From positions 1-64,000 of the forward strand of contig JASAND010017888.1 in NCBI GenBank assembly GCA_030248195.1: a stretch of DNA of 64,000 nt. Reading direction: 5' to 3'. Position numbers and translations under genes: made by a program. This document shows, piece after piece, positions 1-12,000 of this stretch; positions within the stretch are counted from its first letter, which is position 1; each line of letters starts with the position of its first letter. The stretch is from Trissonchulus latispiculum (lineage: Eukaryota; Nematoda; Enoplea; Enoplida; Ironidae). Below the pieces are notes generated by a model that was not told where the DNA came from, did no database searches, and saw only the letters and a program-made list of their open reading frames with translations.

Positions 1-36
1 AGGAAACTTCGACAACTCTTACAATTCATGATAAAG
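1..36 (+). CDS. Ig exon B, 3' fragment cut by window edge
   Basis: These bases match the last 36 nt of every complete exon B (ending ATAAAG before the donor gtaaaa). It shows that at least one more unit precedes the window. Confidence 0.9.
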
Positions 37-3000
37 GTAAAATGTTAGCAACCGTTTCATAGGCAGTATTAAACTTTGTCAAGCCCACATGCTGAAAAAT
101 TAGAGATTTTAGAACTCAGAAGATTTAGAATTTATATGCGCACGCAGTTCTGGTCTCAGTAAAAATCCAAACTCTCAAATTTAGTGATCCCAGAGCTGTT
201 TTGTTTTGCACTGAAATATCAAAATACAAACACCATTTCCGCCCTTTCAGCTTGAAGAATTGCAGAATTAATTTTAAAGTTGTTCGTTACTGTACAGTGA
301 TATCGTTTTTAGAGGCGACAACAACAGCCGAGAAAAGTAATATAATCGAATACCTGCCGGCTACAACAACAGCCGAAACAGACACAGAAGTTTTACTTCA
401 ATGCAAGATCCAGCCAGGCCAGTCTGCAACTTGGTTAAAGGATGGAAAGGCTGTGGCCTCTGACAGACTACATGCCACAACAACCAAAGACGGGATCACA
501 ACCTATAAGCTAAAGAAAGTAGACATGAAGGACGCCGGAATCTACACTGTCAGAGTTGGTTCGGAGGAATCTACTACATCTCTTATTGTAAAAGGTACAT
601 GACTGTACATACCAAGAGCTATAAACAAACCACTGAACAGAATTTCTCTTTCGCGTACGATACATAGAAACTGCAAGTACACACCGTTGAAATAATGAAA
701 AGTGTGCTGTCTCATACCTAAGGCAATTTCGTGCAGCTCGTGCACGCACCACTTGAACACTTAGTGAATGGCTCGGTTTATGCTCATTTTAAAACGTTTC
801 TATCCAGCAATGCTCTCATTGTATGCCTACAAATTCTGCTGAATTTTCCATCGAATCTCAAGCATGAGTACCAATTTCACTGTGGGCGTCACCCTAGGTT
901 CAGTTATAAAACCAGCCTTTCTGGTAATTACATTTGCACGTTGCTAATATTTGCAGAGGCAGCACTTTCCGAGAAAAAGAAAATTATCAAATCCCTGCAG
1001 GCAACAACAGAAGCTGAGATAGGAGAAGAAGTCCTGCTTGAGTGCAGATTCACACCTGGAGCGTTGGCTACATGGTTAAAAGACGGAAAACCAGTTGTCT
1101 CTGACCGACTTCATGTCATGACAACAAAAGACGGGACTACAACTTACAAGCTAAAGAAAGTTGACATGGCCGATGCAGGCATCTACACGGTCATAGTTGG
1201 TTCAGAGGAAACTTCGACAACTCTTACAATTCATGATAAAGGTAAAATGTTAGCAACCGTTTCATAGGCAGTATTAAACTTTGTCAAGCCCACATGCTGA
1301 AAAATTAGAGATTTTAGAACTCAGAAGATTTAGAATTTATATGCGCACGCAGTTCTGGTCTCAGTAAAAATCCAAACTCTCAAATTTAGTGATCCCAGAG
1401 CTGTTTTGTTTTGCACTGAAATATCAAAATACAAACACCATTTCCGCCCTTTCAGCTTGAAGAATTGCAGAATTAATTTTAAAGTTGTTCGTTACTGTAC
1501 AGTGATATCGTTTTTAGAGGCGACAACAACAGCCGAGAAAAGTAATATAATCGAATACCTGCCGGCTACAACAACAGCCGAAACAGACACAGAAGTTTTA
1601 CTTCAATGCAAGATCCAGCCAGGCCAGTCTGCAACTTGGTTAAAGGATGGAAAGGCTGTGGCCTCTGACAGACTACATGCCACAACAACCAAAGACGGGA
1701 TCACAACCTATAAGCTAAAGAAAGTAGACATGAAGGACGCCGGAATCTACACTGTCAGAGTTGGTTCGGAGGAATCTACTACATCTCTTATTGTAAAAGG
1801 TACATGACTGTACATACCAAGAGCTATAAACAAACCACTGAACAGAATTTCTCTTTCGCGTACGATACATAGAAACTGCAAGTACACACCGTTGAAATAA
1901 TGAAAAGTGTGCTGTCTCATACCTAAGGCAATTTCGTGCAGCTCGTGCACGCACCACTTGAACACTTAGTGAATGGCTCGGTTTATGCTCATTTTAAAAC
2001 GTTTCTATCCAGCAATGCTCTCATTGTATGCCTACAAATTCTGCTGAATTTTCCATCGAATCTCAAGCATGAGTACCAATTTCACTGTGGGCGTCACCCT
2101 AGGTTCAGTTATAAAACCAGCCTTTCTGGTAATTACATTTGCACGTTGCTAATATTTGCAGAGGCAGCACTTTCCGAGAAAAAGAAAATTATCAAATCCC
2201 TGCAGGCAACAACAGAAGCTGAGATAGGAGAAGAAGTCCTGCTTGAGTGCAGATTCACACCTGGAGCGTTGGCTACATGGTTAAAAGACGGAAAACCAGT
2301 TGTCTCTGACCGACTTCATGTCATGACAACAAAAGACGGGACTACAACTTACAAGCTAAAGAAAGTTGACATGGCCGATGCAGGCATCTACACGGTCATA
2401 GTTGGTTCAGAGGAAACTTCGACAACTCTTACAATTCATGATAAAGGTAAAATGTTAGCAACCGTTTCATAGGCAGTATTAAACTTTGTCAAGCCCACAT
2501 GCTGAAAAATTAGAGATTTTAGAACTCAGAAGATTTAGAATTTATATGCGCACGCAGTTCTGGTCTCAGTAAAAATCCAAACTCTCAAATTTAGTGATCC
2601 CAGAGCTGTTTTGTTTTGCACTGAAATATCAAAATACAAACACCATTTCCGCCCTTTCAGCTTGAAGAATTGCAGAATTAATTTTAAAGTTGTTCGTTAC
2701 TGTACAGTGATATCGTTTTTAGAGGCGACAACAACAGCCGAGAAAAGTAATATAATCGAATACCTGCCGGCTACAACAACAGCCGAAACAGACACAGAAG
2801 TTTTACTTCAATGCAAGATCCAGCCAGGCCAGTCTGCAACTTGGTTAAAGGATGGAAAGGCTGTGGCCTCTGACAGACTACATGCCACAACAACCAAAGA
2901 CGGGATCACAACCTATAAGCTAAAGAAAGTAGACATGAAGGACGCCGGAATCTACACTGTCAGAGTTGGTTCGGAGGAATCTACTACATCTCTTATTGTA

Positions 3001-6000
3001 AAAGGTACATGACTGTACATACCAAGAGCTATAAACAAACCACTGAACAGAATTTCTCTTTCGCGTACGATACATAGAAACTGCAAGTACACACCGTTGA
3101 AATAATGAAAAGTGTGCTGTCTCATACCTAAGGCAATTTCGTGCAGCTCGTGCACGCACCACTTGAACACTTAGTGAATGGCTCGGTTTATGCTCATTTT
3201 AAAACGTTTCTATCCAGCAATGCTCTCATTGTATGCCTACAAATTCTGCTGAATTTTCCATCGAATCTCAAGCATGAGTACCAATTTCACTGTGGGCGTC
3301 ACCCTAGGTTCAGTTATAAAACCAGCCTTTCTGGTAATTACATTTGCACGTTGCTAATATTTGCAGAGGCAGCACTTTCCGAGAAAAAGAAAATTATCAA
3401 ATCCCTGCAGGCAACAACAGAAGCTGAGATAGGAGAAGAAGTCCTGCTTGAGTGCAGATTCACACCTGGAGCGTTGGCTACATGGTTAAAAGACGGAAAA
3501 CCAGTTGTCTCTGACCGACTTCATGTCATGACAACAAAAGACGGGACTACAACTTACAAGCTAAAGAAAGTTGACATGGCCGATGCAGGCATCTACACGG
3601 TCATAGTTGGTTCAGAGGAAACTTCGACAACTCTTACAATTCATGATAAAGGTAAAATGTTAGCAACCGTTTCATAGGCAGTATTAAACTTTGTCAAGCC
3701 CACATGCTGAAAAATTAGAGATTTTAGAACTCAGAAGATTTAGAATTTATATGCGCACGCAGTTCTGGTCTCAGTAAAAATCCAAACTCTCAAATTTAGT
3801 GATCCCAGAGCTGTTTTGTTTTGCACTGAAATATCAAAATACAAACACCATTTCCGCCCTTTCAGCTTGAAGAATTGCAGAATTAATTTTAAAGTTGTTC
3901 GTTACTGTACAGTGATATCGTTTTTAGAGGCGACAACAACAGCCGAGAAAAGTAATATAATCGAATACCTGCCGGCTACAACAACAGCCGAAACAGACAC
4001 AGAAGTTTTACTTCAATGCAAGATCCAGCCAGGCCAGTCTGCAACTTGGTTAAAGGATGGAAAGGCTGTGGCCTCTGACAGACTACATGCCACAACAACC
4101 AAAGACGGGATCACAACCTATAAGCTAAAGAAAGTAGACATGAAGGACGCCGGAATCTACACTGTCAGAGTTGGTTCGGAGGAATCTACTACATCTCTTA
4201 TTGTAAAAGGTACATGACTGTACATACCAAGAGCTATAAACAAACCACTGAACAGAATTTCTCTTTCGCGTACGATACATAGAAACTGCAAGTACACACC
4301 GTTGAAATAATGAAAGGTGTGCTGTCTCATACCTAAGGCAATTTCGTGCAGCTCGTGCACGCACCACTTGAACACTTAGTGAATGGCTCCGTTTATGCTC
4401 ATTTTAAAACGTTTCTATCCAGCAATGCTCTCATTGTATGCCTACAAATTCTGCTGAATTTTCCATCGAATCTCAAGCATGAGTACCAATTTCACTGTGG
4501 GCGTCACCCTAGGTTCAGTTATAAAACCAGCCTTTCTGGTAATTACATTTGCACGTTGCTAATATTTGCAGAGGCAGCACTTTCCGAGAAAAAGAAAATT
4601 ATCAAATCCCTGCAGGCAACAACAGAAGCTGAGATAGGAGAAGAAGTCCTGCTTGAGTGCAGATTCACACCTGGAGCGTTGGCTACATGGTTAAAAGACG
4701 GAAAACCAGTTGTCTCTGACCGACTTCATGTCATGACAACAAAAGACGGGACTACAACTTACAAGCTAAAGAAAGTTGACATGGCCGATGCAGGCATCTA
4801 CACGGTCATAGTTGGTTCAGAGGAAACTTCGACAACTCTTACAATTCATGATAAAGGTAAAATGTTAGCAACCGTTTCATAGGCAGTATTAAACTTTGTC
4901 AAGCCCACATGCTGAAAAATTAGAGATTTTAGAACTCAGAAGATTTAGAATTTATATGCGCACGCAGTTCTGGTCTCAGTAAAAATCCAAACTCTCACAT
5001 TTAGTGATCCCAGAGCTGTTTTGTTTTGCACTGAAATATCAAAATACAAACACCATTTCCGCCCTTTCAGCTTGAAGAATTGCAGAATTAATTTTAAAGT
5101 TGTTCGTTACTGTACAGTGATATCGTTTTTAGAGGCGACAACAACAGCCGAGAAAAGTAATATAATCGAATACCTGCCGGCTACAACAACAGCCGAAACA
5201 GACACAGAAGTTTTACTTCAATGCAAGATCCAGCCAGGCCAGTCTGCAACTTGGTTAAAGGATGGAAAGGCTGTGGCCTCTGACAGACTACATGCCACAA
5301 CAACCAAAGACGGGATCACAACCTATAAGCTAAAGAAAGTAGACATGAAGGACGCCGGAATCTACACTGTCAGAGTTGGTTCGGAGGAATCTACTACATC
5401 TCTTATTGTAAAAGGTACATGACTGTACATACCAAGAGCTATAAACAAACCACTGAACAGAATTTCTCTTTCGCGTACGATACATAGAAACTGCAAGTAC
5501 ACACCGTTGAAATAATGAAAGGTGTGCTGTCTCATACCTAAGGCAATTTCGTGCAGCTCGTGCACGCACCACTTGAACACTTAGTGAATGGCTCCGTTTA
5601 TGCTCATTTTAAAACGTTTCTATCCAGCAATGCTCTCATTGTATGCCTACAAATTCTGCTGAATTTTCCATCGAATCTCAAGCATGAGTACCAATTTCAC
5701 TGTGGGCGTCACCCTAGGTTCAGTTATAAAACCAGCCTTTCTGGTAATTACATTTGCACGTTGCTAATATTTGCAGAGGCAGCACTTTCCGAGAAAAAGA
5801 AAATTATCAAATCCCTGCAGGCAACAACAGAAGCTGAGATAGGAGAAGAAGTCCTGCTTGAGTGCAGATTCACACCTGGAGCGTTGGCTACATGGTTAAA
5901 AGACGGAAAACCAGTTGTCTCTGACCGACTTCATGTCATGACAACAAAAGACGGGACTACAACTTACAAGCTAAAGAAAGTTGACATGGCCGATGCAGGC

Positions 6001-9000
6001 ATCTACACGGTCATAGTTGGTTCAGAGGAAACTTCGACAACTCTTACAATTCATGATAAAGGTAAAATGTTAGCAACCGTTTCATAGGCAGTATTAAACT
6101 TTGTCAAGCCCACATGCTGAAAAATTAGAGATTTTAGAACTCAGAAGATTTAGAATTTATATGCGCACGCAGTTCTGGTCTCAGTAAAAATCCAAACTCT
6201 CAAATTTAGTGATCCCAGAGCTGTTTTGTTTTGCACTGAAATATCAAAATACAAACACCATTTCCGCCCTTTCAGCTTGAAGAATTGCAGAATTAATTTT
6301 AAAGTTGTTCGTTACTGTACAGTGATATCGTTTTTAGAGGCGACAACAACAGCCGAGAAAAGTAATATAATCGAATACCTGCCGGCTACAACAACAGCCG
6401 AAACAGACACAGAAGTTTTACTTCAATGCAAGATCCAGCCAGGCCAGTCTGCAACTTGGTTAAAGGATGGAAAGGCTGTGGCCTCTGACAGACTACATGC
6501 CACAACAACCAAAGACGGGATCACAACCTATAAGCTAAAGAAAGTAGACATGAAGGACGCCGGAATCTACACTGTCAGAGTTGGTTCGGAGGAATCTACT
6601 ACATCTCTTATTGTAAAAGGTACATGACTGTACATACCAAGAGCTATAAACAAACCACTGAACAGAATTTCTCTTTCGCGTACGATACATAGAAACTGCA
6701 AGTACACACCGTTGAAATAATGAAAAGTGTGCTGTCTCATACCTAAGGCAATTTCGTGCAGCTCGTGCACGCACCACTTGAACACTTAGTGAATGGCTCG
6801 GTTTATGCTCATTTTAAAACGTTTCTATCCAGCAATGCTCTCATTGTATGCCTACAAATTCTGCTGAATTTTCCATCGAATCTCAAGCATGAGTACCAAT
6901 TTCACTGTGGGCGTCACCCTAGGTTCAGTTATAAAACCAGCCTTTCTGGTAATTACATTTGCACGTTGCTAATATTTGCAGAGGCAGCACTTTCCGAGAA
7001 AAAGAAAATTATCAAATCCCTGCAGGCAACAACAGAAGCTGAGATAGGAGAAGAAGTCCTGCTTGAGTGCAGATTCACACCTGGAGCGTTGGCTACATGG
7101 TTAAAAGACGGAAAACCAGTTGTCTCTGACCGACTTCATGTCATGACAACAAAAGACGGGACTACAACTTACAAGCTAAAGAAAGTTGACATGGCCGATG
7201 CAGGCATCTACACGGTCATAGTTGGTTCAGAGGAAACTTCGACAACTCTTACAATTCATGATAAAGGTAAAATGTTAGCAACCGTTTCATAGGCAGTATT
7301 AAACTTTGTCAAGCCCACATGCTGAAAAATTAGAGATTTTAGAACTCAGAAGATTTAGAATTTATATGCGCACGCAGTTCTGGTCTCAGTAAAAATCCAA
7401 ACTCTCAAATTTAGTGATCCCAGAGCTGTTTTGTTTTGCACTGAAATATCAAAATACAAACACCATTTCCGCCCTTTCAGCTTGAAGAATTGCAGAATTA
7501 ATTTTAAAGTTGTTCGTTACTGTACAGTGATATCGTTTTTAGAGGCGACAACAACAGCCGAGAAAAGTAATATAATCGAATACCTGCCGGCTACAACAAC
7601 AGCCGAAACAGACACAGAAGTTTTACTTCAATGCAAGATCCAGCCAGGCCAGTCTGCAACTTGGTTAAAGGATGGAAAGGCTGTGGCCTCTGACAGACTA
7701 CATGCCACAACAACCAAAGACGGGATCACAACCTATAAGCTAAAGAAAGTAGACATGAAGGACGCCGGAATCTACACTGTCAGAGTTGGTTCGGAGGAAT
7801 CTACTACATCTCTTATTGTAAAAGGTACATGACTGTACATACCAAGAGCTATAAACAAACCACTGAACAGAATTTCTCTTTCGCGTACGATACATAGAAA
7901 CTGCAAGTACACACCGTTGAAATAATGAAAAGTGTGCTGTCTCATACCTAAGGCAATTTCGTGCAGCTCGTGCACGCACCACTTGAACACTTAGTGAATG
8001 GCTCCGTTTATGCTCATTTTAAAACGTTTCTATCCAGCAATGCTCTCATTGTATGCCTACAAATTCTGCTGAATTTTCCATCGAATCTCAAGCATGAGTA
8101 CCAATTTCACTGTGGGCGTCACCCTAGGTTCAGTTATAAAACCAGCCTTTCTGGTAATTACATTTGCACGTTGCTAATATTTGCAGAGGCAGCACTTTCC
8201 GAGAAAAAGAAAATTATCAAATCCCTGCAGGCAACAACAGAAGCTGAGATAGGAGAAGAAGTCCTGCTTGAGTGCAGATTCACACCTGGAGCGTTGGCTA
8301 CATGGTTAAAAGACGGAAAACCAGTTGTCTCTGACCGACTTCATGTCATGACAACAAAAGACGGGACTACAACTTACAAGCTAAAGAAAGTTGACATGGC
8401 CGATGCAGGCATCTACACGGTCATAGTTGGTTCAGAGGAAACTTCGACAACTCTTACAATTCATGATAAAGGTAAAATGTTAGCAACCGTTTCATAGGCA
8501 GTATTAAACTTTGTCAAGCCCACATGCTGAAAAATTAGAGATTTTAGAACTCAGAAGATTTAGAATTTATATGCGCACGCAGTTCTGGTCTCAGTAAAAA
8601 TCCAAACTCTCAAATTTAGTGATCCCAGAGCTGTTTTGTTTTGCACTGAAATATCAAAATACAAACACCATTTCCGCCCTTTCAGCTTGAAGAATTGCAG
8701 AATTAATTTTAAAGTTGTTCGTTACTGTACAGTGATATCGTTTTTAGAGGCGACAACAACAGCCGAGAAAAGTAATATAATCGAATACCTGCCGGCTACA
8801 ACAACAGCCGAAACAGACACAGAAGTTTTACTTCAATGCAAGATCCAGCCAGGCCAGTCTGCAACTTGGTTAAAGGATGGAAAGGCTGTGGCCTCTGACA
8901 GACTACATGCCACAACAACCAAAGACGGGATCACAACCTATAAGCTAAAGAAAGTAGACATGAAGGACGCCGGAATCTACACTGTCAGAGTTGGTTCGGA

Positions 9001-12000
9001 GGAATCTACTACATCTCTTATTGTAAAAGGTACATGACTGTACATACCAAGAGCTATAAACAAACCACTGAACAGAATTTCTCTTTCGCGTACGATACAT
9101 AGAAACTGCAAGTACACACCGTTGAAATAATGAAAAGTGTGCTGTCTCATACCTAAGGCAATTTCGTGCAGCTCGTGCACGCACCACTTGAACACTTAGT
9201 GAATGGCTCCGTTTATGCTCATTTTAAAACGTTTCTATCCAGCAATGCTCTCATTGTATGCCTACAAATTCTGCTGAATTTTCCATCGAATCTCAAGCAT
9301 GAGTACCAATTTCACTGTGGGCGTCACCCTAGGTTCAGTTATAAAACCAGCCTTTCTGGTAATTACATTTGCACGTTGCTAATATTTGCAGAGGCAGCAC
9401 TTTCCGAGAAAAAGAAAATTATCAAATCCCTGCAGGCAACAACAGAAGCTGAGATAGGAGAAGAAGTCCTGCTTGAGTGCAGATTCACACCTGGAGCGTT
9501 GGCTACATGGTTAAAAGACGGAAAACCAGTTGTCTCTGACCGACTTCATGTCATGACAACAAAAGACGGGACTACAACTTACAAGCTAAAGAAAGTTGAC
9601 ATGGCCGATGCAGGCATCTACACGGTCATAGTTGGTTCAGAGGAAACTTCGACAACTCTTACAATTCATGATAAAGGTAAAATGTTAGCAACCGTTTCAT
9701 AGGCAGTATTAAACTTTGTCAAGCCCACATGCTGAAAAATTAGAGATTTTAGAACTCAGAAGATTTAGAATTTATATGCGCACGCAGTTCTGGTCTCAGT
9801 AAAAATCCAAACTCTCACATTTAGTGATCCCAGAGCTGTTTTGTTTTGCACTGAAATATCAAAATACAAACACCATTTCCGCCCTTTCAGCTTGAAGAAT
9901 TGCAGAATTAATTTTAAAGTTGTTCGTTACTGTACAGTGATATCGTTTTTAGAGGCGACAACAACAGCCGAGAAAAGTAATATAATCGAATACCTGCCGG
10001 CTACAACAACAGCCGAAACAGACACAGAAGTTTTACTTCAATGCAAGATCCAGCCAGGCCAGTCTGCAACTTGGTTAAAGGATGGAAAGGCTGTGGCCTC
10101 TGACAGACTACATGTCACAACAACCAATGACGGGATCACAACCTATAAGCTAAAGAAAGTAGACATGAAGGACGCCGGAATCTACACTGTCAGAGTTGGT
10201 TCGGAGGAATCTACTACATCTCTTATTGTAAAAGGTACATGACTGTACATACCAAGAGCTATAAACAAACCACTGAACAGAATTTCTCTTTCGCGTACGA
10301 TACATAGAAACTGCAAGTACACACCGTTGAAATAATGAAAAGTGTGCTGTCTCATACCTAAGGCAATTTCGTGCAGCTCGTGCACGCACCACTTGAACAC
10401 TTAGTGAATGGCTCCGTTTATGCTCATTTTAAAACGTTTCTATCCAGCAATGCTCTCATTGTATGCCTACAAATTCTGCTGAATTTTCCATCGAATCTCA
10501 AGCATGAGTACCAATTTCACTGTGGGCGTCACCCTAGGTTCAGTTATAAAACCAGCCTTTCTGGTAATTACATTTGCACGTTGCTAATATTTGCAGAGGC
10601 AGCACTTTCCGAGAAAAAGAAAATTATCAAATCCCTGCAGGCAACAACAGAAGCTGAGATAGGAGAAGAAGTCCTGCTTGAGTGCAGATTCACACCTGGA
10701 GCGTTGGCTACATGGTTAAAAGACGGAAAACCAGTTGTCTCTGACCGACTTCATGTCATGACAACAAAAGACGGGACTACAACTTACAAGCTAAAGAAAG
10801 TTGACATGGCCGATGCAGGCATCTACACGGTCATAGTTGGTTCAGAGGAAACTTCGACAACTCTTACAATTCATGATAAAGGTAAAATGTTAGCAACCGT
10901 TTCATAGGCAGTATTAAACTTTGTCAAGCCCACATGCTGAAAAATTAGAGATTTTAGAACTCAGAAGATTTAGAATTTATATGCGCACGCAGTTCTGGTC
11001 TCAGTAAAAATCCAAACTCTCACATTTAGTGATCCCAGAGCTGTTTTGTTTTGCACTGAAATATCAAAATACAAACACCATTTCCGCCCTTTCAGCTTGA
11101 AGAATTGCAGAATTAATTTTAAAGTTGTTCGTTACTGTACAGTGATATCGTTTTTAGAGGCGACAACAACAGCCGAGAAAAGTAATATAATCGAATACCT
11201 GCCGGCTACAACAACAGCCGAAACAGACACAGAAGTTTTACTTCAATGCAAGATCCAGCCAGGCCAGTCTGCAACTTGGTTAAAGGATGGAAAGGCTGTG
11301 GCCTCTGACAGACTACATGTAACAACAACCAAAGACGGGATCACAACCTATAAGCTAAAGAAAGTAGACATGAAGGACGCCGGAATCTACACTGTCAGAG
11401 TTGGTTCGGAGGAATCTACTACATCTCTTATTGTAAAAGGTACATGACTGTACATACCAAGAGCTATAAACAAACCACTGAACAGAATTTCTCTTTCGCG
11501 TACGATACATAGAAACTGCAAGTACACACCGTTGAAATAATGAAAAGTGTGCTGTCTCATACCTAAGGCAATTTCGTGCAGCTCGTGCACGCACCACTTG
11601 AACACTTAGTGAATGGCTCCGTTTATGCTCATTTTAAAACGTTTCTGTCCAGCAATGCTCTCATTGTATGCCCACAAATTCTGCTGAATTTTCCATCGAA
11701 TCTCAAGCATGAGTACCAATTTCACTGTGGGTGTCACCCTAGGTTCAGTTATAAAACCAGCCTTTCTGGTAATTACATTTGCACGTTGCTAATATTTGCA
11801 GAGGCGCCAGCACTTTCCGAGAAAAAGAAAATTATCAAATCCCTTCAGGCAACAACAGAAGCTGAGATAGGAGAAGAAGTCCTGCTTGAGTGCAAATTCA
11901 CACCTGGAGCGTTGGCTACATGGTTAAAAGACGGAAAACCAGTTGTCTCTGACCGACTTCATGTCACGACAACAAAAGACGGGACTACAACTTACAAGCT

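Noticed and set aside
510..760. Recurring minus-strand open frames (72 and 80 codons) in each array unit
   Set aside because: They overlap exon A and its intron antisense, repeat only because the DNA repeats, and have no domain or splice logic. They are shadows of the Ig exons.
731..956. In-frame upstream extension of exon B (frame starting MQLVHAPLEHL)
   Set aside because: The extension lies in the intron before a clear atttgcag acceptor. The Ig domain is complete without it and phase-1 joining works only from 957.
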